From NCBI GenBank assembly GCA_002633005.1, contig NMRA01000331.1:291606-317691 (forward strand): a stretch of 26,086 nt of DNA. The letters are read 5' to 3'. Position numbers and translations under genes: made by a program. This DNA comes from Phoronis australis. Lineage: Eukaryota > Phoronida > Phoronidae. Below, in pieces: positions 1 to 9,712 of the stretch. Position 1 is the first letter of the stretch, and each line of letters starts with the position of its first letter. The notes below the pieces were generated by a model, which ran no database searches, had not been told where the DNA came from, and worked only from the letters and a program-made list of their open reading frames with translations.

Positions 1-1092
1 GAAACTTCTCTCAACAATGAGCTAGCCATTATCCATGACTGGCTGATTCAAAATAAACTCACTCTTAACGTTAGTAAAACCAAGTCGATGCTGTTTGGAA
101 CCCACCAGAAATTAAAGCAACAAAAACTATCCCTTTCTATCAACGGTTCTCCCATCGAGAATGTTGACAAGTTTAAGTACTTGGGCCTTATTTTAGATCC
201 CAATCTTAAATTTAATATGCACATAGATCATATCACAAAGAAATTATCAAAGAAAATCGGTGTACTTAAACGTCTAGGCAAATTTCTTAATGTCCGTACC
301 CTTAAGACCCTTTACCATTGTATTATTCAGCCTCACATTGATTATTGTTTACCGGTTTGGGGGCACACTAGTGACACACTTGTAAACAAAGTCCAAGTAA
401 TCCAAAATAGAGCCGCCAGGGCTATCCCGGGTACTAAAATTAGGGACACTAGGGTTGACGACTTGTACTCCAAGCTGGGATTTATGAAAGTAAGACAAAG
501 AAATAAATATCTCTCTGCCTGTTGTATATACAGATGTATCAATGGCTTGGCTCCAGCATATCTCAGCAGTAAATTCAATAGCAGTCAGGCTGTTTATTCT
601 ACACGTTCTTCTGTTGCTGGCAATGTTTCTTCTAAAAAAATTAAAACCGAGACTGGCAAGAGATCTTTTATCTATGCAGCTGCTATAATATGGAATTCTT
701 TTAGCCCAGAAATCAAACGGTCCAACTCAATTACTACCTTTAATGTTAATGTTAAAAAGTGGCTGTAATTTACTTAACCTTTTATACCCTGCCTATCTTA
801 ATCATGTCATTTTTTCATTGTCGTAAATACTCTCATTGTCTAGAGTCATCTCTTAATTTATTTCATCTGTCTTAGTTAATTTTTTACCATTATTTGTCAT
901 TTAGTTATTGTCTTAATTCTCAATCTTAACTGTTTTAATTGTATCTTTGTTACGTATATTTCATTGTTGTTTTATTACTTCATTGTATTATATTACTGTT
1001 TTTCTTGTTGAGGGCCCTCTTGGAAAGCAGTGCTATCACTGAAGAGGCCACCCTCATTTTAAATATCACAATAATAAATAAATAAATAAATA
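1..1092 (+). mobile_element. 3' part of a CR1/L2/Jockey-type LINE
   Basis: An open frame runs from base 1 to the stop at 766-768, so the element is cut by the window edge. It encodes the end of the reverse transcriptase and the C-terminal tail. Visible blocks are the post-catalytic NKLTLNVSKTK, the thumb pattern FKYLGLILDPNLKFNMHI, then IQPHIDYCLPVWG, INGLAPAYLSS and the terminal RSFIYAAAIIWNS. These are typical of CR1/L2/Jockey-like non-LTR retrotransposons; the catalytic YADD lies left of the window. The 3' UTR (769-1069) is T-rich, then has a compact stem-loop region at 1010-1055, and ends in an AATA microsatellite tail (about 1070-1092). The frame is intact over ~255 codons, so the insertion is fairly young. 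Confidence 0.88.
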
Positions 1093-1368
1093 CCAAATTT
1101 CATGAAAATCTGTCAGGACTTTTGAAGATACAAAGGTAAGCGTAAAAAACTAAATTTGCCACTAGGGGGCACACCGGTAGTAGGATCAGTCCGAAAGTTC
1201 GCACATGCCGTCCCATTCATGAATGGAACATATGTGCCAAATTTCATGAACGTATGTCAAAGGGTTTTGGAGATAGAGCAGTGGACGCCGGATGCCGGAC
1301 GGACGCCGCCCGGACGGATGGACGGAGATGACGGCATAATGCGTCCACATATAAATATGGGGGCGCAT
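1092..1368 (+). repeat. Family X, terminal B-type module (3' fragment)
   Basis: This fragment is nearly identical to 8315-8585 and holds the last module of family X. It has the block ACCAAATTTCATGAAAATC, a CTCF-like core GCCACTAGGGGGCAC at 1158-1172, a GGACGGACG-rich stretch, and the terminal palindrome ending GGGGGCGCAT at 1359-1368. It begins exactly where the LINE's AATA tail stops, at the place where other copies read CTAAATACCAAATTTC. The LINE therefore appears to have landed inside this copy, whose left part would be outside the window. Confidence 0.85.
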
Positions 1369-2674
1369 AAAAATGGCACATGTATGCATTGCTTGTGAAT
1401 AGAGTTGGGAACAGAAATAGAAATCAACCCTATTACTCAACCTGTGCCAAGTAGCATGAAATAGTCCCAAACAGGGACTCAACAATGTCCCTTAACTTTT
1501 TACCACACTCTTGAATTTGTGAATATGATATTGTCCTATCTTGAAAGTGAACTCTAAGTTGAATTATTAAACAGTTTCCACCATGACCATGTGTCTCAAA
1601 AAGTATTTTATTAATACATCTTATGAGATTTAATAGCCTTTAGTATACCTGTAGCTAAAAAACAAGTAAAAAAATTATAAAAATAGTTTTCTGTTATCGG
1701 GGTTGTACGTAATAGGTGGAAGACCGTCTGCACCATTGTTTTTTTTTACCATTGCGAAACTGAGGAGTTTTTGGTAAAGTCTGCAGACAGCCGTCTTTAT
1801 CAGACATGAAAAGTGCATTTGTGGAGGCTGCAGTAAAAACAACTTGACTGAGGAAGTCACTTGTGTTCAAATTCCTGAATACGTGAAAGTTGCACAGAAA
1901 TGGCATTGGTTTGTGTGCCGCATGCGAGTGTAGAATGTCAGTGTGGAACATGCGATTCAGTTGGGAGCCACACTTTGTTCGGCACCTTTCAAGGAATTGT
2001 GATTCAACCAAACACAAAAACGGCATTACGATGAAGGGCTCGCCACCTTGAAAATTTTATAAATAAGGAACAAACTGCTTTCCTTCTAGGGTGAGTGATG
2101 CCAGGCCTCGATCCCGGCCCAGATCGAGTGCTATGACACATAGTAAACATTGTGTTTTGATCGTGCTCATTCCATCATAGCAATAGTGAATTCAAGTGAC
2201 CCAGGTTTACTGTGGCCTTTAGTTGGTTGTGGCTCACATGTCTGCAGCATTTCTTGTGCAAGTGGTCAAGTTCGTTATGGCCTCAAAATCAATGAAAGTT
2301 CCCCAAGTGGGAAATCGAATTCACTGTCTGATTCTTCAAGTATTTGAGTGTGATACCCATGTCATCTCCCTCACTGTCTGCATAATAATTGTCCAGTTTT
2401 CCTGATCTTCTGCAATTGATTGTCAAGTGACCAAACATCTTCCGCCCATTACATCATTTGGCGGGAAACTTGGCAATAACTAATTTTTCTTCAAATTAAA
2501 AAAATTGCGATTATTTGGCATAAAAAATGCTTACTTAGTTAGATTGTATGGTATTCATTTCATATTAGCTAAATCAAACCTCAAAAACTACGAAAATGCA
2601 TGGGGGAACTCTTCAACATTACTGACAATTAATAGGGTATGTTTTCACACAACATCCCTTATTTAAGGACTACG
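1369..2674. other. Unassigned sequence left of the TIR element
   Basis: No convincing gene is seen. The open frames here, including one of 110 codons on the minus strand at 1694-2026, have no recognisable motif, and EXOC2-like coding is absent. A short GC-rich stretch near 2100-2120 resembles a tRNA B box but lacks a matching A box. The stretch belongs to an EXOC2 intron, downstream of exon h. Confidence 0.5.
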
Positions 2675-4193
2675 TACCGTACTCGCCGTAATAACTGCCC
2701 ATGCCTCTATAAGCGCCCCCCACGCGTTTTCAGACTTTGCAAAAATAAGCGCCCAGCTCATGAACCTGTACGTGCAAAAAATGCCTTACCTACAGTCCTA
2801 AAATACTACAGTAATGTCTTCAATTTATCAACAATATCTGACAGTCCTGAAAAAATCACTGTGCGCCGAATTTGTAGACCACGAGCCTCGCTGCTATGTC
2901 GGTATTTAGCTGTGACTATACACTTCAAACTTCCGCCATGCCTCAAAACGAAGTCAACACAAAAGTTCTGCTGATATTGCGAGGACCAATGGTCTGGCCT
3001 TTCAGAACAGAAGTAGTGTAATTGTCTACGGGATTGCTTTATATATTTCCAGCTTTCAACTGGAATCCAAATTTCTTTGTAGGCCTACACTTGAAAACCG
3101 CGAATCGAAGACTACTAAAAAACTTGGCCAGTGTTAAAAGCACGTGGCCAGGAAGCGCGCACTACATACATGAACCTGTCATCAAAGACATTAGTCGGGA
3201 ACTATCCATTCATGAAACGGGTAACATAGCATCGGCAAGAAATGGATATTGGCACTAATTTCCGACAGTTTCTCATACTATAAAAATATTTGCGTTATTT
3301 TTAAGATGAATTGCTTGATTAACCATAATTGGTGTTTTTAAGCCAAATATCTGATAAAATGACCAGAGACAGTGAATGCTTACATACCCTTACACCAAAA
3401 AACAACTGTCAGATAGTTACGTACGCATCCAGCCACACGGCGACTAATATGGCCTTACCGAGACAAATGTCGAACGTTTTTAGCACATGAGACCGGCAAG
3501 TGCTGATTGAAACACACTCTGGTTTAGGCCTACTGCTTGTGCAAATTTCTCAAGATACAATGCAAATCTAGCTAGTTAGATTACGTGGCTCTGGCCAAAA
3601 GACGGTCTGCTCTGGCAATGAACTCTGGTGACATGCACGCGCTCGCTTACTCACAAACGCCGACAACTTCAAAACAAACGTCATGTGGCAACAACATGTG
3701 TGTTCGTCCAGACATTTTTCTCATGTTGTCGATCATACATGTAGATGGCACGATGTAGCACAGATTTGTACTTAAACCTGCCGTGATCCCGACTCCACGG
3801 GAACTTAAAAATCTTAGGGACGCTATTTAGAAAACTTAAGGAGGATTTCAGGTAATTTGCTTGAGTCGAAACTGTATTTTTATTCAAGCATTCAAGTCCC
3901 CATATTGATGATTGCGAGGCAGGCAGTTGGCGAGTTTTCGCCCTTGGATTTAAGCACAATTTTCTGTAAAATGATCGTAATTTAGCATCAAAGTTTGATA
4001 GCAATGCACCACGGTTTCGTAGAAGGTCTTTCATAGATTACAGATACGTCACACAGCGTAATTATGATGAATCTTATCTTCCGATTTCACCAGTTTCGGA
4101 GACCGGGTTTCAATGGCCTTGGGTTATAATAAGCGGCCTCTCTGAAACAAACTTTTCTAAGCGCCCTGGGCGGTTATTACGGCGAATACGGTA
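2675..4193. mobile_element. Non-autonomous TIR DNA transposon, ~1.5 kb
   Basis: The left end, TACCGTACTCGCCGTAATAA followed by CTGCCC (2675-2700), is mirrored at the right end (4168-4193), whose reverse complement begins TACCGTATTCGCCGTAATAA followed by CCGCCC. That is 24 of 26 matching positions. Just inside the ends are further copies of an AAGCGCCC-like word, such as AATAAGCGCCC near 2745 and its reverse near 4158. TA at the tips may be the target duplication, which would suit a Tc1/mariner/pogo-like element, but the superfamily is not proven. The open frames inside (2639-2974, 3022-3258 and 3681-4034) show no transposase motif, so the copy looks non-autonomous. Confidence 0.75.
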
Positions 4194-4446
4194 CCTATTT
4201 TTTCATTGAAATAAGGACTCACTTTTTAGATAAATAGTTTGAAAATGGCATTGTGTCGAGGAGGAAATCATAAATAAAACAAACTGATAGAAGAACATAA
4301 GACTTGTGAGTAAACAAATACATAAATGTGCAGAAGATTTAAGGAAATTAGTCGAGTCGTTATTTGGGAGTTTCATGGAACTGGGCACTGAACCAGAAAC
4401 TAATGACCACAACAAACAGTAACAGACGCATCCAACTCTTACTCAC

Positions 4447-4574
4447 CTCTCGCTGACTGAGGGTTCCACTGAAGTAAGCTTGCCCTAGTCTCCACAAGTC
4501 AGGGAAAGTGTCCGAGAGTACATCTGTCAATGACTCAACAAATTCCACTTTTTGAGGTGTTTTGAACTTTCCCG
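4447..4574 (-). CDS. EXOC2: EXOC2 exon h (last visible exon)
   Basis: The 128-nt exon lies between acceptor TTATTTTTAG and donor GTGAGT. It reads AGKFKTPQKVEFVESLTDVL, then SDTFPDLWRLGQAYFSGTLS and QRE, ending in phase 0. Human SEC5 has [20 protein letters not shown] and LPNFWKLWISYVNGSLFSE here. The KTPxxVxFVExL core and the WxL...Y.xGxL tail are diagnostic. The exon is 9.3 kb from exon g across the largest intron, which contains a dead LINE and most of the family X copies. Following exons must lie left of the window; I searched 1-4446 by eye and found none. Confidence 0.95.
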
Positions 4575-5269
4575 CTAAAAATAATAAAACTGCATGAACA
4601 ATATGGCAGATAATCATTCCAACACAGGGAAACTGGAAGGAAAAGCAAATTTGATCAAATGCATGCATGAGAAGTGTTTGAAAAACAGCTGTTTACAAAC
4701 TGCCAACAAGATGAACAGTCAAGTTTTCCAAAAATTCATTATCCAAAGAGAATATCATCTTTGCATACATACGCAAGTCCACACAAAAGCTACTTAGTTC
4801 ATTGATATGCACACATGCGCATCTAAATTTAGTAAATATGTCACAGGTACTCATTTTTAAAAATATTTCGACGGCATTTGAAAGCATCTGTAAATCTCAG
4901 TTAAGCTATAGAGCTCATCATGAACACATTGGCAGCTATTGAGGGAGACTCAATGACAACTTGCCACTAAGGGGCACCAAAGTTCTTACAATTACTTCTG
5001 AACTGTTTCCATTGTATTTTTGTAATTAACATTGAAAAAGGAAAACTCCACTTCAGTCTTAAGCTGATCTCTGTACTGTACAGCTGTGATGAATCAACCC
5101 TCACGGTAAAATTTTGGAATATTTCTTGCAAACTAGTTAGTTTCTGAATACTCAAAAATAAGAAAACTGGCAATGATTTCTCAGCAAAATAGCGTAGCAG
5201 ATCCTTGCAGCAAGATAGCCAAAACTACTCGTCAAGTATACAAGCAGTAAGGGAGCAGATTAAAGTAAA
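4575..5269. other. Intron sequence with one isolated CTCF-like core
   Basis: This is the 3' part of the 9.3-kb intron next to exon h, holding its polypyrimidine acceptor at about 4575-4590 on the minus strand. A single GCCACTAAGGGGCAC (4963-4977) matches the family X core, but the family's flanking words are not evident. No gene is seen. Confidence 0.5.
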
Positions 5270-7760
5270 CATTATTTGAAAAACTGGAGACCCATATCCT
5301 TACTAAATGTGACATATAAATTGGCTTCTTCGGCTGTGGCTGAAAGGTTAAATCCCGTTTAAGGAAAACTAATCAGTAAGGACCAGACAGGCTTTGTTTC
5401 TGGAAGAAATGTGAACGAAAATATCCTTGTGCTATATGATTTAATGTTTTATGCCCATTTAGCTAAAAAAACCAGGACTGCTCTTACTGATCGATTTTGA
5501 GAAAGCATTTGATTCATTGTAGTGGAATTTTATTCAAAAAACTTTATCTTTCCTTGATTTTGGTTGGTTGACGAGAAGGTGCGTAAGAGTCTTTTACAGT
5601 AATATTAAGGTGTGTGTTATCATAAATGGTCACCCATCTTCCTGGTTCAATGTTTCGTGGGGCTGCAGACAAGGTGACCCTTTGTCTGCCTACACTTTCA
5701 AATTGTGCGCGGAGCTTTTGGCGTATTTAATCAAGAATAATAAAAACATTACCGGCGTAGTTGCAGGAAATAATGAATATTTGATTTCGCAATATGTGGA
5801 CAACTCACCAATTACTTTGGATGGGTCGAATTTGCGATTGACTAGTACATTGAATGTACGTACTACATTTGGTTGCTAGTGTCTCCGGTCTCCACGTCAA
5901 TGTGGATAAAACAAAAGCAATATGGTTAGGAAGTAAAACTGGTAGTGATGACGGGATTCCTATAAAAGAAAGCCCGTCTTGGACAAAAAAACCTTTTTGA
6001 TTTTGGGGGTGGATTTTGACACTTAATTGGATAGTATGACGCATAAGAACTTCACTGCAAGAATGACTAAGATTAAGTCTTTATTAAAAAATTCAACACC
6101 GTTTGGTAGAGTAACTAAAATGAAAACATAAGCTATTTGTAAGCTTATTTTTTTGTTGTCAAGTTTACCAAATCCACCAGTGAAAGTCTTAGATGATTTG
6201 AATACGATATTCTTTATATTTGTATGGCAGGCTCCTAATGATAAAATTAAATGAACTACGGCCTGTTTCGGACTAGACAAAGGGCGACTTCAAATGATTA
6301 ATACATACTTTCAGCAAAGCTTTAAAACCCGACATGACCCTAAGATATCTTGAAAGCCCTGCGTCAAAAAGTGGTCAGTTACTATACTCCGTCTAACCAT
6401 TCTTAAAAAAATTTTGCTTCATTTGGAGAAGACTTTATTCAGTCGAAGTTAACTCAATTGATAATTCCTAACGGTGCAACGTATTTGCAAGTATGACATC
6501 TTTTGCTCAGTGGTGAATCTACTGCATCATAATCTTCACTTGAGAATGAAACACGTATGTTTCGAAATATCGTGTGCCTTTTAATTATGTCGCTAGGTCA
6601 GTTACTGCATCTATGTTCAGTTGAGAGTAGAGTTTTGTTCTGAAGGTACGAACGTAACGGAAAAAAGACTTTGAACAATGAAAAGTGTCGTGCGTTTAAC
6701 CAATTCTGTATCTTTCTATAAGAAAATAAATGTTGCGAGTAAAGAAGACTTTTTGAAGCAAACTTTGTGGTTTAATGGTAACTTGGGAATCGGAGACAAA
6801 AGTGTTTTTTATAAGTCTTGGAACTTTATAAAAGGCTTAAGATTTATCAGAGATATGTATACCTCTGATGGCAATTTCATTTGTTTAGACCATATCATAA
6901 ATGTGATCCATGTAAAAACCAACTTTGTAGAATATTATGGTGTTGTCTATGTTCTAAGAAGGTTTCAAAAAAGTCTATCTCAAAGTAAATTTAAAAGACA
7001 GTGTTCATGTCTATTCTCCTTGCATGCCTTTAGCGGTTACTCAGATACCGGAAAGATATGAAGGGTTGTAGACATATTCTTTCTATCTTTAACGACATTA
7101 AGAAACCTTCTAAGTCAGAGTGTAAATGGGAAACAGAATTAGATTTGAAGAAAATATGCGCATTGCCTTATGAAATTACAAAGGATCCCAACCTTAGATG
7201 GTTCCAATTTAGAATATTACACAGGATTACTGCAACAAATACAATTTAGTCAAAATCCAAGTTCGGTATTCTAATTCATGTTCCTTTTATAATAAAGCTC
7301 CAGAGACACTGTCACACCTTTTCTGGGAATGTCGTCTTGTACAAGATTTTTGGAAAGAATTCAGAAAACTACAGTCAAAAGTGTCTCATTCAGCTTGCCA
7401 ACTGTCTCTCTTACAAACGTGTTATTCTTAGACTTAATGAGACACATGATATTCTATTTAACATTTTGCTGTTTAGCCAAATGGTACATTTACAAGGCTA
7501 GAGAGATGGCACAAAATATACCTAATATTCACAAGATTGTTACATATACTAATGAGCACTATAATGCTGAAAAATTGCATATAAAAATTGTGTATGACAG
7601 CTTGTCTGTGAAATGGGAAAATTTCATTGTTCAAGCTAACTCCATGTAGCAGTTGTTTACTTTATACGAGATACGAGAATGGTCTTTCCTGAGGTGTGCA
7701 TGCATGAATAAATGGATGTACTTGTTTCTTTTTGGACTTGTATATCAATGATAATAAATA
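5270..7760 (+). mobile_element. Dead Tx1/L1-type LINE, reverse transcriptase to C-terminus
   Basis: Shifting frames show an L1/Tx1-type reverse transcriptase in order: KNWRPISLLNVTYK near 5280; KDQTGFVSGRNVNENIL near 5380; motif A as LLLLIDFEKAFDSL followed by a stop near 5480-5525; GCRQGDPLSAYTFKLCAE near 5665; and a catalytic motif read as YVDN instead of YADD at 5793-5804. Then come SLPNPPVKVLDDLNTIFF near 6165, LWFNGNLGIGDKSVFYKSW near 6770, RWFQFRILHRITATN near 7200, and a zf-RVT-like tail, APETLSHLFWECRLVQDFW, near 7305. Several stops and frameshifts, plus loss of the second catalytic Asp, make it inactive. ORF1, the endonuclease and the 5' end are missing. It inserted in the large EXOC2 intron, antisense to the gene, and abuts a family X copy on its right. 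Confidence 0.9.
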
Positions 7761-7767
7761 TCTGAAA

Positions 7768-8585
7768 CAAGAGCAACGTGGATCGTTGAAATGCGCCCAC
7801 GAATGCATTGCAAATGGTGTGCTGTTAGGGTTATTTATTTGTATCATAAAAATGGCCACTAGATGGCGCAAAAACATACAATCCATCCAAAAAGAGGAAC
7901 ATGCCTCATTTCACAAAAATCTGTCAAGGAACTTCAGAAAAACAAAGGAAAACAGAATAAAATGAAATTAGTGGGCACAGTGTCCGTTGGATCCGCCTGA
8001 AAGTCATTGTCGTCTGTTGTTATCTTGAAATAAATACACTTACTAAATTTATTAAAGATCCTGCACTGGGTTTAGGAGATAGAACTATAGGCGCAAAACA
8101 AAACTACCACTAGGAGGCCCCACAGTAGTCAGTCACCATCATCAAAGGTTGTCTTCACACTGAGAAACATATATGCCAATTTTCAGATGATTTGGTTGAT
8201 TTAGGGGTGGACGCCAAAAACAAGATTTGAAAACAACAAAAATGGCCACTTGGTGGCGCAAACTATGTCGAATCCATACAAAAATGGGAGGATAGCACCA
8301 TCTCACTAACAGGTGCCTAAATACCAAATTTCATGAAAATCCCTCCAGGACTTTTGAAGATACAAAGGTAAGCGTAAAAAACTAAAATTGCCACAAGAGG
8401 GCACACCGGTTGTCGGATCCGTCAGAGTTTGGTCATGCCGTCCCATTCATGAATGGGACATATGTGCCAAATTTCATGAACGTATGTCAAAGGGTTTCGG
8501 AGATAGAGCAGCAGACGCCAGATGGAAGCCGCCCGGACGGAGATGACGGCATAATACGTCCATATATAAATATGTGGGCGTATAA
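7768..8585 (+). repeat. Family X, near-complete copy with one C-A-B cassette
   Basis: The copy begins with CAAGAGCAACG and the inverted 10-mer ATGCGCCCAC (7791-7800). It ends in the palindrome region with GTGGGCGTAT (8574-8583), which differs by one base from the consensus GTGGGCGCAT. CTCF-like cores in plus orientation lie at 7855-7869 (GCCACTAGATGGCGC, entry module A'), about 7962-7972 (degraded B'), 8106-8120 (C), 8245-8259 (A) and 8390-8404 (terminal B). From inverted end to inverted end it is about 793 bp. Small open frames across it are by-products of the repeat: the same KMATRWR-like peptide appears wherever the A module is translated. Confidence 0.85.
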
Positions 8586-9091
8586 AAAGTATACAGGCAG
8601 TAAACACTTAAATGCAAACTAGTTAATAAAATGGCCACTTTCGGTAACCTTCTTACCATTGGGGTCTCCTCCAGGTACATTGAGACTGGGTGGATGTGGT
8701 GTGGCTGAAGGAAAAGTGACAATTTGAGACACACACAGCAGGATCTTAAAAATCAACAGAAAGCTAGATATATTCTTGGGTGACAATTTTGACAAAATCT
8801 TAAGTAAAGAACCACGAAAACCATTGAGGTGTGCCCACAATGCACCACAAATGGTATGATTCTAGGGGTGCTGATCGGGTTCGTTAAGATACATGACCAC
8901 TTCTTGACTTCTAGGGTAGGTGCAATAGTCAATGTCAAAGAAAAAGTGATGGTATCTCACCATTTAAACCAACATCAAATTAAAAAAGATAAGAAAATGA
9001 AGATAACAAAAATTTCAAATAAGAAATCAAAATGAAAGAATGGAACACAACACTAGGTATAAAACATGTCAGGTGCCGTCAATTTCTTTTC
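8586..9091 (+). repeat. Degraded family X pieces
   Basis: An A-like start, AAAATGGCCACTT at 8629-8641, is followed by unrelated sequence. A decayed left end then appears at about 8822-8890, where GAGGTGTGCCCACAATGC corresponds to GAAATGCGCCCACGAATGC in better copies. Nothing else is recognisable. Confidence 0.55.
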
Positions 9092-9712
9092 ACAAGAGCA
9101 ATGCAGAGTAGTGAAATGCACCTATGATAGCACAGCAAACGGTGTTCTTCTATGGGTGTTTCTAGTATGATAAAAATGGCCATTAGATGGCGCAAAATGC
9201 ATCACACCCATCCAAATTGAGAAGGTAGCATCGTCTCTGTAACACACAACTATTTGCCAAATTTCATGAAAATAAGCCAAGGAACTCTCAAGATATAGAG
9301 GCAAACTAAAGGTAAAAAAACAATTGAAACTAGGCGGCACAGCTATAGTTTGACATGTCAGAAACTCATCATCATCTGTTGCCATCTCTATAGAAGACTA
9401 TCTGCCAGATTTCGCAGCTCTTCCAAAGGGTGAAGGTGACACAGTCATAGATGCAAAAAAGCAAAATTGTCCCCAAGGGGAACCAGACTAGTCAAAAACA
9501 TCAGAAAATCAACATCAGCCAAGGTCTTTGGATCAGGAACACAAATGTCAGGTTTCATAATCATCCTTCAAGTGGATTGGCAGATAAAGAGGCAGACAGT
9601 AAAAACATACGTGGAAATTTTTAAATGGCCACCAGGTCCTGCAAAAACGTCAAATCGGTCTTTTGGATGGTTCGGCAGGGCGGCCAGAATTAAAAATACA
9701 GGCAAAATATAA
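9092..9712 (+). repeat. Family X, decayed and truncated copy
   Basis: It starts with ACAAGAGCAATGCAGAG, as other copies do, and a decayed inverted end (GAAATGCACCTATG near 9115). Cores lie at 9179-9193 (GCCATTAGATGGCGC), about 9327-9341, about 9466-9480 and 9628-9642 (GCCACCAGGTCCTGC), spaced 140-160 bp. Most are mutated. The copy has no right-end palindrome and runs straight into the next copy. Confidence 0.7.

Noticed and set aside
1694-2026. 110-codon minus-strand open frame rich in Cys and His, considered as a THAP-type zinc finger
   Set aside because: The C2CH spacing and the following conserved residues are absent.
3681-4034. 117-codon minus-strand open frame
   Set aside because: It is inside a TIR element, has no transposase or other recognisable motif, and does not match EXOC2.
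1-4446. Further EXOC2 exons downstream of exon h
   Set aside because: I looked for the next conserved blocks on the minus strand and saw none; they are presumably outside the window.
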